This document shows, one piece after another, positions 36,866 to 48,744 of a stretch of DNA of 64,000 nucleotides; within the stretch, counting starts at the first letter, position 1, and each line of letters opens with the position of its first letter. Source of the DNA: Sepiola atlantica. Its lineage: Eukaryota > Mollusca > Cephalopoda > Sepiida > Sepiolidae. The position numbers were made by a program, and so were the translations under genes. The notes below the pieces were generated by a model, which saw nothing but the letters and a program-made list of their open reading frames with translations, was not told the origin of the DNA and ran no database searches. The stretch spans positions 50,633,648 to 50,697,647 of the forward strand of contig OY744525.1 of the NCBI GenBank assembly GCA_963556195.1, in the 5' to 3' direction.

Positions 36866-36985
36866 GGTGGTGATAGGAAATTCAAGCAAGCTGAAATTAA
36901 AAATAGGAGTAATATTTTAGAAAAGGAATAAAAAAAATTAGCTTCATTCATCTTTCACGGTTTTTGTTTTTTTTATAATTCATTA

Positions 36986-37335
36986 GAATGGTTCTCAACC
37001 TTTATGATTAGCCAGACCCTAATTAAACTCACCAACCACCTGTCAAATGCCTTGAGTATGATTTATTCAAATAAAGAAATATAACGTTGCACAGTGAGTG
37101 TAACAACATCTGTATGCAGTTGTTCCTTTTTTGCAATCAGGTTTGTCAGTTTGAACGGAACAAAGAGAGGGCAGGTTAACACCTGCATCAAAACAGGCTC
37201 TCTTCGATTCAGATTCATCCAGTGTTGAAACTTTGTACTGTTGGCCAAACAGATCTTTTTATTATTTCCATAGTTTGTATGGTGCCATGCTCTAGTTGGC
37301 AAACTTCACAAGGCAAGAATTACAAAATTATTCGT
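36986..37335. mobile_element. hAT-like non-autonomous element, truncated (gene E copy)
   Basis: The best-preserved terminus of the three copies: GGTTCTCAACCTTTATGATT, then GCCAGACCCTAATTAAACTC. The distal end is lost compared with the copy in gene F. Confidence 0.55.
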
Positions 37336-39275
37336 TTAAGAAAGTTAAATTAAAAATAGACTAAAAAATCATTTCCATAATATTATTTAGAATAATAGGA
37401 GTCTTTACTTTGATTTTTTTTTACCAAATTAATGTTTTTTTATTTTTAATAGGAATTTTGAATCTCTATTTAATCTCTATTAATTAAATTATTGCATATA
37501 AATAGCTTCCAAAACTGTCATTCTTTTATTTAATACATGATGATTTGCTAAGAATTTTAAAGCCAGAACCTATTTTTATCAGTTTAAAGGCTTCCAAAAT
37601 CTTTTCAAATTTGAAAAGGTCACAAAAGTAATTGCTTTTTTGTTTTATTTTGCTTTTTCAATGATTAACAAAACATGTAAATGGTTGACTTGTTCACGAA
37701 GAAACTGAAAATTGAAAGTGAAAGATTTAAAGATGCGACATGTCAAGATTTTGTATCGTGATGATTCAAATAATGAATGAAAATAAGTAAATTTACAAAG
37801 CAATAATTTTTATTTGTTTAAAATCTAATGCAAAAAATTATTTAAACAATAAATTATTTAATATAATTTAAATACTCATTTAAGATATTTGAAATACTCA
37901 TTTAACATGCTTTTCTGCTATCTCTGAATTAGCATAATAAAGAGTCATGAATGACAGCTCCACACTAAATATTGTGCGTTTATAAGCGCTCCACATTGAA
38001 TCATAATTTCTATAATTCTTTACTTAAAAACTAATACTAAGGAGTTACTATTTAAAAGTGAAATGAAACCAAAAACAAATTGAATTAGTCAAAAATATAA
38101 GCTGAATTATGATTTTAGAAATTTAAAATATGTTTAAAAAATAAAAAAAATGTTTTTGTTTGCATCAGCGATAACATGGTAAGGTTTCCAATCATGATGG
38201 TTAAAATAAATATGAATGACTTTCTAGTCAACAGTTTAACTGTTTTGAATTTTCTTTAAAGAATGTTTGTATATTATTGTCTTCAACTATGATCATTGTA
38301 ATCATGTTTTTTTTTTGTTGTTTTTTAATATATTTCAATTATACAGTAAATAGCTTAAATAGGTAATTATTAGAAAAATGTTTCTTTAAGAAATCTGTTT
38401 TAAATTAGCCAATGAAAGCACACCGAATATGATTTACTAACAGGGAATACCGAGAAATTGTCTGTTATTAAATTTGTACCCAATTGTATGGGTGACAGTA
38501 AGAGAACGTCTGAATCTGAGGAGAAAAACCCTTCTGCTTTCCTTTATTTATGACTAATAAAAAATTAAATATCCATCAAGATTAAATATTAAAATTGATC
38601 AAAAATACAATTTTTATTTTTTAACAATACAAACCAATATTTTTCTTATATGACTTATGAAACAAATTACATAATCTAGATTTATCAAAAAAGGTATTAA
38701 TCACAAAGGTACTGGGAAAAACTGGCTCTATTATATATATAAGATTAACTTTCAAAATTATGGCAAGTTATGGAATTTTTAAAAATTTTCACTAAACTTT
38801 AAAATACAAGGAATTGCTTACTCATAAAAAATTATGGATAATTATCAAATCTTGAATTTCATGAAAAGTGAGGATTTATCAATATTTGAATAAATGCCTA
38901 CAAAAATTTTATCATATTCAGATCCTTATCTCAGCATTTAAATATTTTTACTTGAATTTAGATTGTTCAAGAATGAGAATTCTCTTGGCTGGATATACAT
39001 TTAAAATGACTTTTAAAGTATTAATTGTAAACATTTAGTTCAAGCCTATTTCTAAAGTAGTAAAAGTTTTAAAAAATATGAAATTTGAATAGTTATTTTA
39101 TTTTAATTAATTCTGTATGTTAAAAAGATATATTTGATATTAATTGAATTTATTATGTAAAAAAAATGGTAAAGTATATTCCAGCTTTTAAGGGTCAATT
39201 TAAGCCTAATTTAAAAAAAATAATAATTTCACTTATTCAATGTTAAGATTAAAGAAAAAAAGTATAATTGTAATG

Positions 39276-39278
<3 letters not shown>

Positions 39279-39339
<61 letters not shown>
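39279..39339. repeat. (AT)n microsatellite, about 30 units
   Basis: An uninterrupted AT run of about 60 bp in intron 1 of gene E. It is absent from the equivalent places in D and F. Confidence 0.95.
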
Positions 39340-39343
<4 letters not shown>

Positions 39344-40157
39344 AATAAAGTGATGGGCTACTCAAAATATTTTTCATTTAGTCTGAGTTAACTACGATCT
39401 TTAACAAAACGATTTGAAATATAAAATTTATATATAAGTGCATGATATTTAAATAGAATAAATCAATCAATTAGTATATCTCCTTGAAGTATTCAGATTA
39501 TACCAGTAAATTAAGTACTTATTAAGTTTTGCATATGTCTCACCAGAAAAAAGTATATCTGGCAAATTTCTCTATACATTTTTTGTATATTTTTTAATCT
39601 TTTTTTAATTTTACATTCAGGAACTTTAATGTATAAATAGCTTAGCTAATGAATATTTATATAAGAAACATCATTTATTTAGATGCAATAAATTTCATAT
39701 AAATTATTATTTTTTTTATTTCTTTTCGATTTTTTTTTAAAAATATTTTTCATTATTGCAGATAACATCAGATATTAATATTCATCAGATTTTGTATGGA
39801 AATAAATATTTTTAACATCCAAATTTTATTGACACATTTCATTTTGGAAGAAAAGCAACAAAAAGAATCTAAGTATTTAGCTCTATACTGAATGGTTAAA
39901 CAAAGAACCAATATTTTCAAGTAAATGACAACTGTCAAAAACATTAATGATGGAATGAATCTGGCATTTTGTGCATACATAACAACTGTGTATTAGTCGC
40001 ATGAATCGATTGTGAGATTTATAAACTGTTAATCAAGAAAAGTAAGAAAATAAATCTTGTTTTAAGCTTTGTTCAATGATTTAAATGCAAAACAAGTGAT
40101 GATAAAAAGAAATGTTAGAAAGTAGATTGAAATAAAATAAGAGAATTGAAAACTAAC

Positions 40158-40409
40158 CTGAAATGTTTCATCAATAAAGCAGAGATGTATGATGAGACAC
40201 TGTCTGCCTTGGTGTACCACTCTGCTGCTGCTGCTATTGTTCTTTTTTTACACACACACACACACACACGCACATACATGTGTGTACATGTCAGTATTAA
40301 AATCAGTGTGTATGTTTTATGTGTGGATGTGGGAGAGGGTGCAGATGTTGAAGTGAAAGAAAGAAATCCAGAATAGTCCTATCAAGTCTGCCCTATGCAT
40401 CATGGCGGC
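40158..40409 (-). other. Non-coding first exon of protocadherin E (5' UTR)
   Basis: The exon ends ACATTTCAG before GTTAGTTTT, with 4 CAG units on the transcribed strand (the shortest of the family) and a longer CA run than C, D and F. Confidence 0.65.
40377..40409 (-). promoter_or_regulatory. Bipartite promoter-like element, gene E copy
   Basis: On the minus strand GCCGCCAT and TGATAGGA are separated by 17 bases. GGCAAGTA on the plus strand follows at 40460-40467. Confidence 0.7.
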
Positions 40410-41100
40410 TGGAGTCACTGACTCTGACAAAGCACACAAAAAATTACAATGAAAACAAAGGCAAGTATTTTCATCCTTCACAGATTTTTTTTTTCAGTTC
40501 TTATTCAATTTCCATTTTTTTAAATGTACAAATTAATATAGATAAGAATAAAGAAATTATATTCTAGCATCTATGATGTAGATAATCTGTCTCTTCGTTA
40601 AAAACTACTGTTTTTAATTCAGTAAATTTATTTTCTATTTCATTATACTTATTCATTTATTACTTTCATTAAAACTATACAGAGTTGAATTTTATAAAAA
40701 ATTATATGATATTAATTAGTAAAAACAAAAGTCAAATTGTAAATTACAGATAAAATAAATTTAACTTTCACATATGTCTCAAATGATCAACTTTATTAAT
40801 TAAAAAAATCTCTTCATATTTTCATAATATTACAAGTATACTTTCAAAAATATTTTATATACACTTATTTTCAAATGTAGAGAGATAGTAATATAACAAT
40901 TTTTTAATAAAAACATCTACTACATCTTTATGCAGTCTAATTTATGCATTAGATTTTTATGCTAATAGATTGTATTTAAAATTATTTTTCAGTTATGTAT
41001 TTGTTTATTTAATTGACTAATTTATTCTATTTGAAAATGAAATATTTACATTTGTGTTAATCTTAAATTTATTTAAAATTTACTCAAGTGCTTTTCATGT
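40410..41100. other. Intergenic spacer E/F
   Basis: AT-rich spacer of about 690 bp, related to C/D and D/E. Minus-strand AATAAA at 41068-41073 is the likely polyadenylation signal of gene F. Confidence 0.6.
41068..41073 (-). terminator. Putative polyadenylation signal of protocadherin F
   Basis: AATAAA on the minus strand about 28 bases after the stop, conserved with D, E and G. Confidence 0.5.
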
Positions 41101-41504
41101 TCATGTGTGAAGGGAGTGGTTAGATTTTGGTGATTCTGGTAAAGAATCTTGTTCAAGATTTTGTGAATAAGGAATGTTTTGTGTCTCTTCTATTGCTTCT
41201 TGTTCTTCTTTCTCAGTTGGTTCTTCTGCTACTGTTTGTTCTTGTTGGGGCTCACATGTAACATTGTCTGCCTCTACATTGTTCAGCTGTAACTGGGTGT
41301 CAGAAGGGCATCTATCCACTGCATTCTGCTTAAGGGTAGACCATTGCCGATAGTCAGGGTCAGCATCTGCCTTATACATCCGTCTTGGAACTGTCCTTGT
41401 ATCTCCAGGAGACATGAATGTTTTCATAGATGGTTTCATATCTGTGTATTCCTCGTGGATATTCTCTGATGAGTGTGGCTCATAATAATCAGAATTATTT
41501 GAGA
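41101..41504 (-). CDS. Protocadherin F exon 3 (cytoplasmic C-terminus)
   Basis: A 404-nt exon, nearly identical to D, E and G. Private changes are DRCPSDTQ for DRCTSDTQ and NLEQD for NLEHD. All conserved blocks, including DYYEP and YTDM, are intact. The stop TGA is at 41101-41103. Confidence 0.92.
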
Positions 41505-42357
41505 CTGAAATGAAGAAAAAGAAAAGTTGTAAAAACACAAAACAAATTTAACCAATTTGAAAGGAAATCTACACGCACACATGTAAAACTCAATTTTAAT
41601 CAGATGTTAATCTCTGTTAAAAGAAAGGTTTTAGCATATACAATAATGTTCAACTATAAATAAGAAAGATAAAAAAACATTTTAGAAAGTTTTGAAGATT
41701 TAATGAATTTTCTCATCCAAATTGTTTCCATTATTTTTACAAATGGCAAAATCTTTTTCTAATAAAATTATTTCAAGACTTTTTGAAAAGTTTTCTTTTT
41801 CTTTTTTCTTCTAAGAATTTATTTTTTAGAAATATTTGGTCTCATTTTACTCCATTGTTTTTTTAATTCAATTATTTAATCATTTATCATTATCTTTCTT
41901 TTCTTCAAGAAAAACATTTTTCAGAAGAGTATTTTATATGCTCATATTTGAAATTATTTTTACTGGCTATTCTTGCTAGTGTTACATTGAATATGTACAT
42001 ATGTTATATAATCATGCTGATATTACAAACAAATTTGATATAAATATTTACTTAATTGTTATTAATAAACCTAATATATCTAATTATTTAATATCATTAT
42101 TTTTAATAATTGTTTTTGATATTAGAAAATAAAATGTAAAATCTCTCTATATATAAAATAGTAATTCTGTGTGTGTATGTGTCTGCCTGATCAGTGAGTA
42201 AGATATCTAGCTGACAGCATCAAGGTTGCTGTTAAAGTAGACTCTCTCTACCATGATGTTGCATATGATTCTATTCTACACTCTAACCTGGGCAACACCG
42301 GGTAGCTCTGCTAGTCTATTATATGTTGGAAGTGATATCCAAATAATTTGAACTTAC
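41505..42357 (-). other. Intron 3 of protocadherin F
   Basis: An 853-bp AT-rich intron, shorter than in D and E. It carries a 173-bp Helitron-like element at 42142-42314 close to exon 2. Confidence 0.65.
42142..42314 (+). mobile_element. Short non-autonomous Helitron-like element, 173 bp
   Basis: The 5' end is A followed by TCTCTCTATATATAAAATAG and a GTGTGTATGTGTCTGCCT segment. The 3' end has the hairpin ACCTGG-GCAACA-CCGGGT, then CTAG followed by T. The complete TC...hairpin...CTAG structure, with A and T as the flanking target bases, is typical of Helitrons. It has no coding capacity. Confidence 0.7.
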
Positions 42358-42505
42358 CTGGTACATTTTGACAGTGATTTGCATATCTTTCAGTGTAGGG
42401 ATCTTCTTGGTCTGGTTGAGAAGAGGCTTCCATATCAGGGTGACATGCAGGACCCATGCAGTTTCTCTCTTCGTGTCTCTTCCCACCAGTTGCACCTCTG
42501 ATTTC
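42358..42505 (-). CDS. Protocadherin F exon 2
   Basis: A 148-nt exon encoding EIRGATGGKRHEERNCMGPA, then CHPDMEASSQPDQEDPYTER and ANHCQNVP plus one base. The acceptor is AAAAG and the donor is CAG before GTAAGT. It is in frame. Confidence 0.92.
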
Positions 42506-42861
42506 CTTTTAACATGAAGTAAGAAATGCAGGCCAATAATTGTATTCATAAGTAGAATATAATAATGATAACATCCTTAACTTATTCGTTTCCGTTCAGT
42601 ATAAAAAGGTATGGAAACATTTACAAGGAAAATAAATATAAAACATCCTACAAAGTCATCCACATTATTTATAAAATAACAACTTCCTTAGATAAAATCA
42701 GAGACAGATTTGATAGTAAAATGCATTGATTAAACACTATTTAATGTGAGAGTTTGTAAAAATAAAAGACAAAATGCAAACAAAGCTAAATTTACATAAT
42801 AGTTTCCAATATATATATATTTCTATTTTATAAAATGGAATACAAAAAATAGATCATTTAC
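42506..42861 (-). other. Intron 2 of protocadherin F
   Basis: AT-rich 356-bp intron with donor GTAAAT at 42861. No other feature is seen. Confidence 0.7.
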
Positions 42862-45297
42862 CTCATAGATGACTTCAGTAGCTGTTTGCACTTTAATTCC
42901 AAGAGTTGAACTTCTACGTCCATCATTCAAGCCATCTGCACGATGTTGGGGCCTTCTGCCTCTTCCCGGTAGAGTTCTACAATGCACATCTTGTTCTGCT
43001 CTGACAGCAACAGACACACCAGACCAATAAGTAGTCTGGTAAGACGGATGCATTGCATGTGCCTGTTCTGGATAATATTTGCTGGAAGAGTCAGCCAATG
43101 GATGTGCTTGTGCAACACTTCTGGTATCAATGCAACGAAGGATGCAGATGGAAATTGCAGCAGTAATTGGTATAGCAACAGTGACTGCAACCAACACAAT
43201 GACAATGAGTAAATACTGGTGGATCTTGATATCAGTGTGCGTATAGGCAGCATTTAAGATATCTGCGGTATTGTTACTAACTGTCAATGTCAAAAAGACT
43301 GATGTCTTTGCAGATAAAACTGGACTACCACTATCCTTGACCATAAACTGCAGGTGATACGAGCCAGCATCTTGATGGGCAAGTAAGCGAGTGAAAGACA
43401 ACAATCCACTATAATGATTGATGGCAAACAACTGTTTATCGTTGCCTGCAGTTATTTCATATTTGAGAAATGCATTCTCTTGACTGTCACTGTCGCCAGC
43501 CTTGAGAAGAGTGATGTTCTTTGTATGATGTGGATGATATTTGACATCGAGATTGAAAGGATTGACACTGGGAAAGGTAAAATATGGAGCATTATCATTT
43601 TTATCTTCAATCTGCACAATGACATTGACGCTATTATCAAGTGGAGGGTTTCCATTATCTTTCACTAAAACCTTGAATTTATAAATGTCTTTGAACTCAT
43701 GGTCAAGAGACATGATTGTTGAAATCAAGCCATCACTGGTTATCTTGAAAGGTAGGAAGTCTTCATTTTTCGTAAGCAAAGAATATGTGAGTCTACTGCC
43801 AGCTCCCAGATCAGGATCAGTGGCATTGATAGAACCAACTGACGTCTTTGGACTTTCATTCTCAAACACAGAGAATTTAAATGTATCTTTTGTAAATTGT
43901 GGTCTTACATCATTGACATCTTTCACTTTGATGGAGAACTTGCTATCACTGTGTTGTGGAGGAGATCCTTCATCTTTGCAGCTTATTGTAACATCATGGT
44001 GCTCTTGCATTTCTCTGTCAACTTTGTGTTTCAATGTCACTTTGTATTCTTTGGATCTTAGTTTTTGTAAACGGAATTTATCATGGTGCAACTCACAGTT
44101 GACCTGGCCATTTTGTCCAGCATCAGGGTCGGTCACTTTAACATAAGCAATAAAACTGCCCACTTCTACGTCTTCAAGTATTGTGGCTGTATTATCTGTT
44201 GCTTCAGACATAAAAGTCACAAATATATTTGGAGGTCTGTTTTGGGTATTCAAAACATTCACAAGAACTCCAGCATTACTACTTAAAGGTGAAATACCTC
44301 CATCCATTGCTGTTACAAACAATTTATAAGTTGATTTTGGGTTTGGAGGTAAATTTTGCTTCAAATATATTTTTCCTGTTTGTTTATCCAACTGAAAATA
44401 ATTTCTTATTTCATCTGACATTTGAGTTTTGAAATAATAAGCCACTTGTCCATTTATTCCAGCATCCAAATCACTTGCCGACACTATAACAATTGGTACA
44501 TTACCATATTCTTTGTTCTTGATGGAAACATTGTATATATTTTGAGTGAATACTGGTGCATTGTCATTCATATCTTCAACTATAATATGAACATTTAAAA
44601 CACTTTGTTTAGGAGGAGAACCCCCATCTTTTGCAATTACTTGTATCATATAAGAATTCTTATCTTCTCTGTCTAATTTGCCATCTACTAAAATACTTAA
44701 TTCTGATGGACCAAATGGTATTTTCTGAATTGATAGTGTAAATGGTTCATTCTTTTTCTTTTTTAATTCATAAGTAATTTGTGAGTTTAACTTTGCAACA
44801 TCTTTATCAAATGCGGTTGGAACTGACTTTTTAAAACCTTCCCTTACACCCTCTGAGATTTGCATACTAATTTTTTTCTCTGGAAATTCCGGTTTATTAT
44901 CATTGACATCATTTATAATTATTTTAATTTTAATAATCTTCAAGAATGTCTTTCCTTGTCGTACAGCTACATCCACCATTTGGGAACATTCTGTATTGTA
45001 GGTACAAAGGGATTCAGCATCCAATGTCTGTGCAGTGAAGAGTTTCCCTTTCTTCTCAGAAACATGGAACAACTGTGAAGTTCCAGACTTTCCTTGTCGC
45101 AACTGATTGAATGTGATTAATCGCCGGTTTTCCAAGGGAACATTATCCATAATGTGGGAATCGGCAGCAATATCTCCCAGGTAGGTACTCGGACTTTTAC
45201 CCTCATCTACTCTGTACGTAAGGTCAACACTTTTGCATAGTTGTAATATAGACATTAGTTTGTATCCAAATATCCAAAGAGTTATTTTAAAGTACAT
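42862..45297 (-). CDS. Protocadherin F, large ectodomain/TM exon
   Basis: This exon has 812 codons. The start ATG at 45297 lies 38 nt after the acceptor that ends at 45336. The signal MYFKITLWIFGYKLMS lacks three residues found in C, D and E. EC1 is of the C-E type. EC2 and EC3 carry private changes (KKISMQISEGVREGF, YYFKTQMSDEIRNYF, SASDLDAG). Linkers are DVNDN, DMNDN, NTQNRPP, DVNDV and DKNDN. EC4 starts with DVEVGSF, a variant shared with gene G. The exon ends in phase 0 before GTAAATG. Confidence 0.95.
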
Positions 45298-45335
45298 GAT
45301 TGTTATAGGAAATCTTTTGTTGTATTTCAAGCAAG

Positions 45336-47411
45336 CTGAAATTAAAAATAGAAATGATATTTAAGAAGCTGAATATGAAAATTAGCTACATGTATCTTTC
45401 ACTTTTTTTTTATAATTCACTACAGGGATTTATAACTTTTTCAAAATAGCTAAACCCTAATTAAACCCACCAACCGCTTGCTAAAACCCTTTAATTTTTA
45501 TTTATTCTTGTTAACCAATAATAGAAATATAACATTGTATGGTGTGTATGTCATGATCTAAATGTTCTTTTCCCTGCTTTGCGTTCAGTAATTCAAACTT
45601 ATATGTTGGAGTATAGAACGGTTTGTAAGTTTGAACGAAACAAAAAGAAGAGAGGTTAGCACCTACATTAAAAACGGGCTCTCTTCAATTCAAATCCATC
45701 CTATATTGCAACTTTGTACTCTTTCTAATGCTGATTTATTAATTATTCTACTAATTTTTATGGTGTTAGGCTCTAGCTGCTGAACTTGACATGGCCAAGA
45801 TAAAAAAATTATTATTTGTTCAAACCCCTGTGACTTTTTCACTGAATCCCTAAGCTTTTGCCGGACACTTGTTAAGAATCATTATCTTACTCATATATTT
45901 ATCGTGTTTTGATGTTTATGACTGAAATATTATGCAAATTATTATATTTTCCTAAAGAAAAATATTTATATAGAATAAAAAATATTTCATATTATTTAGA
46001 ATATGAACTGTTAAACATATGACAAGTTATGTAGTTTTTAGTAATCTTTAGAAAGGTTTAAAATACAAGGATTATAATCTAAATGAATTTCATTATTCAC
46101 ATAAAATTATTTATATTATCAAATCTATAATTTATTAATATTTGAATAAATGACTGCAAAAACTGAATTATATTCATATCCTACTTTCAGCTTGAATTTA
46201 TTTAAATCTTTTTACTCCAATATATATTATTCAAAAATTGGAATTCTCTTGGTTAAAGAGTCTTTTAAAGTATGAATTGTAAGCATTTAGCCCAAGTCTA
46301 TTTGTTTAAAAAATATGAAATTTGAATAATTATTTTTATTTAATAAATTGTGCATGTTAAAAAGATATAATGGATATAAATTGAATTTATTATTATGTAA
46401 AAAGAAAATGGTAAAGAATATTCCAGCTTTTAACAGTCTATTTAAACCTATTTACTTTTTAATGATTTCACTTATCCAATGTTAAGATGGGAGGAAAAAA
46501 ATTGTAATTTGAATGAAAATGATTTGGATGCTAAAATCACATATTTATCTTGTTAAAAGTTCATTTGGTAAAGTGATGACATACTGAAAATGTTGTTCAT
46601 TTAGTTTAAGTTTACACTTTACACCAAAAACAATTTGAAATCTAAATGTTATTAATAAGTGCATGATATTTAAATAGAAGAAATCAATCAGTTCATCCTC
46701 ATAAAGTATTCAGACTATCCCAAGAGATTGAGTACTTATTAAGTTTTATGTATCATAAAGTGTCTCATTAGAATAAAGAACATTGAATACTGTCTTATCA
46801 AAAAAAAAAAAATTGCCAACGTTCTCTTTACATATTTCGTATAGATTTCAATCATACTCCTTACATATTTCATATAGATTTCAATCATAATTTACTCACA
46901 TTTCAAAACCTTTATGAATAATAAGCTCGGCTCATAAAATAATTAAATATAAGTAAATACATTCACTTAAAAGCAATAAAACTCATATGCATGTAAATAT
47001 TTATTTTCTTCATTTTTTTTTATTATTTTACATTACATATATAAAATCTAGATTCTTTCTGAATTTTTTGCATCTAAATATTTTACAAAAAAAAACCCAA
47101 GAAAATAACATTTATATTTAGCTTTTTGCTTAAATGTAAAACAAAAAACAAATATTTTCAGCTAAATTTCTATCAAAAATTACAACTGTGTTAAAAACGT
47201 TAATGATTGAATGTCGGGCATTTTGTGCATGCCTTAAAATTGTGTATTGGTCGCATGAATCGATTGTGAGATTTATAAACTGTTAATCAAGAAAAGTAAG
47301 AAAATAAATCTTGTTTTCAGCTTTGTTCAATGACTTAAATGCAAAACAAGTGATGATAAAAAGAAATGTTAGAAAATAGATTGAAATAAAATAAGAGAAT
47401 TGAAAACTAAC
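45336..47411 (-). other. Intron 1 of protocadherin F
   Basis: A 2.1-kb AT-rich intron with a hAT-like element (45422-45892). The remainder is alignable by eye with parts of intron 1 of D, E and C. No coding sequence is recognised. Confidence 0.65.
45422..45892. mobile_element. hAT-like non-autonomous element (gene F copy)
   Basis: The longest of three copies in D, E and F. Its right end (CACTTGTTAAGAATCATTA) is roughly the inverse of the hAT-like left end in gene E. No transposase frame is present. Confidence 0.5.
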
Positions 47412-47661
47412 CTGAAATGTTTCATCAATAAAGCAGAGATGTATGATGAGACACTGTCTGCCTTGGTGTACCACTCTGCTGCTGCTGCTGCTGCTATTGT
47501 CCTTTTTTGACACACACACACACGCATACATGTGTGTACATGTCAGTATTAAAATCAGTGTGTATGTTTTATGTGTGGATGTGGGAGAGGGTGCAGATGT
47601 TGAAGTGAAAGAAAGAAATTCAGAATAGTCCTATCAAGTCTGCCCTATGCATCATGGCGGC
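47412..47661 (-). other. Non-coding first exon of protocadherin F (5' UTR)
   Basis: The exon ends ACATTTCAG before GTTAGTTTT. It has 6 CAG units on the transcribed strand and is otherwise nearly identical to C, D and E. Confidence 0.65.
47629..47661 (-). promoter_or_regulatory. Bipartite promoter-like element, gene F copy
   Basis: On the minus strand GCCGCCAT and TGATAGGA are separated by 17 bases. GGCAAGTA on the plus strand follows at 47710-47717. Confidence 0.7.
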
Positions 47662-48340
47662 TGGAGTCACTGAATCTGACAAAGCACAAAAAATTACAAT
47701 GAAAACAAAGGCAAGTATTCTCATCTTCCACCAAATTTTCTTTTCAGTTCTTATTCAATTTTCATATAAAAAGATGTATAAACTAATATAGATGAGAATA
47801 AAGAAGAAATTAGATCCATTGTACACAATAAATGTAAAAAAAAATTTATATATAATTGTCGTTTGTATCTAAGTAAATTTATTTTGTATTTTATATTCTA
47901 ATTTCATTACCATTGTATTGAACTAAATAAAATAAAATATGTTGTCAATAATTATTTTTTAAATTATTATTAAAAAAAAATTAGATTCAAGATTTCTGAT
48001 AAAATTTGAATATTTCTCAAATTATCAATGGAGTCAAATATAAAGAATAGAAATTTTATTATGCTTCTTTTTTTTTTAAGTTCTACTTATTAACATAATT
48101 TTGTCATAATATTTAGTGTTACATTTAGAGTTATACTAATTTAACATGTTTAATATATCTCCCTCATCTTCATGCCGTCTAGATTGAGATTTTTATTTTT
48201 AATAGATTGTGTCTATTTAAAATGATTTTTCAGTTATGTATTTGTTTACTTAATTGACCAATTTATTCTATTTGAAAATGATCTATTTACATTTGTGTTA
48301 ATCTTAAATTTATTTAAAATGTAGTCAAGTGTTTGCATGT
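47662..48340. other. Intergenic spacer F/G
   Basis: AT-rich spacer of about 680 bp. Minus-strand AATAAA at 48309-48314 is the likely polyadenylation signal of gene G. No other gene is seen. Confidence 0.6.
48309..48314 (-). terminator. Putative polyadenylation signal of protocadherin G
   Basis: AATAAA on the minus strand about 27 bases after the stop. Confidence 0.5.
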
Positions 48341-48744
48341 TCATGTGTGAAGGGAGTGGTTAGATTTTGGTGATTCTGGTAAAGAATCGTGTTCAATATT
48401 TTGTGAATAAGGAATGTTTTGTGTCTCTTCTATTGCTTCTTGTTCTTCTTTCTCAGTTGGTTCTTCTGCTACTGTTTGTTCTTGTTGGGGCTCACATGTA
48501 ACATTGTCTGCCTCTACATTGTTCAGCTGTAACTGGGTGTCAGAATTGCATCTATCCACTGCATTCTGCTTAAGGGTAGACCATTGCCGATAGTCAGGGT
48601 CAGCATCTGCTTTATACATTCGTCTTGGAACTGTCCTTGTATCCCCAGGAGACATGAATGTTTTCATAGAAGGTTTCATATCTGTGTATTCCTCGTGGAT
48701 ATTCTCTGATGAGTGTGGTTCGTAGTAATCAGAATTATTTGAGA
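48341..48744 (-). CDS. Protocadherin G exon 3 (cytoplasmic C-terminus)
   Basis: A 404-nt exon of the D-F type with DRCNSDTQ as a private change. The acceptor is CAG at 48745-48747. This modern-type 3' end is joined to a divergent 5' half, which makes G the mirror image of gene C. Confidence 0.92.

Larger units (their letters stand above)
36891..40157 (-). other. Intron 1 of protocadherin E
   Basis: A 3.3-kb AT-rich intron with a hAT-like fragment (about 36986-37335), an (AT)n microsatellite (39279-39339), and sequence shared with intron 1 of D and F at its first-exon end. No coding sequence is recognised. Confidence 0.65.

Noticed and set aside
36863..36889. Longer N-terminus for gene E beginning upstream of 36865
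   Set aside because: The upstream codons in frame include no ATG, only TTG at 36889. The ATG at 36865 has a CACC context and aligns with genes C and D. The same reasoning sets the starts of F at 45297 and G at 53996.
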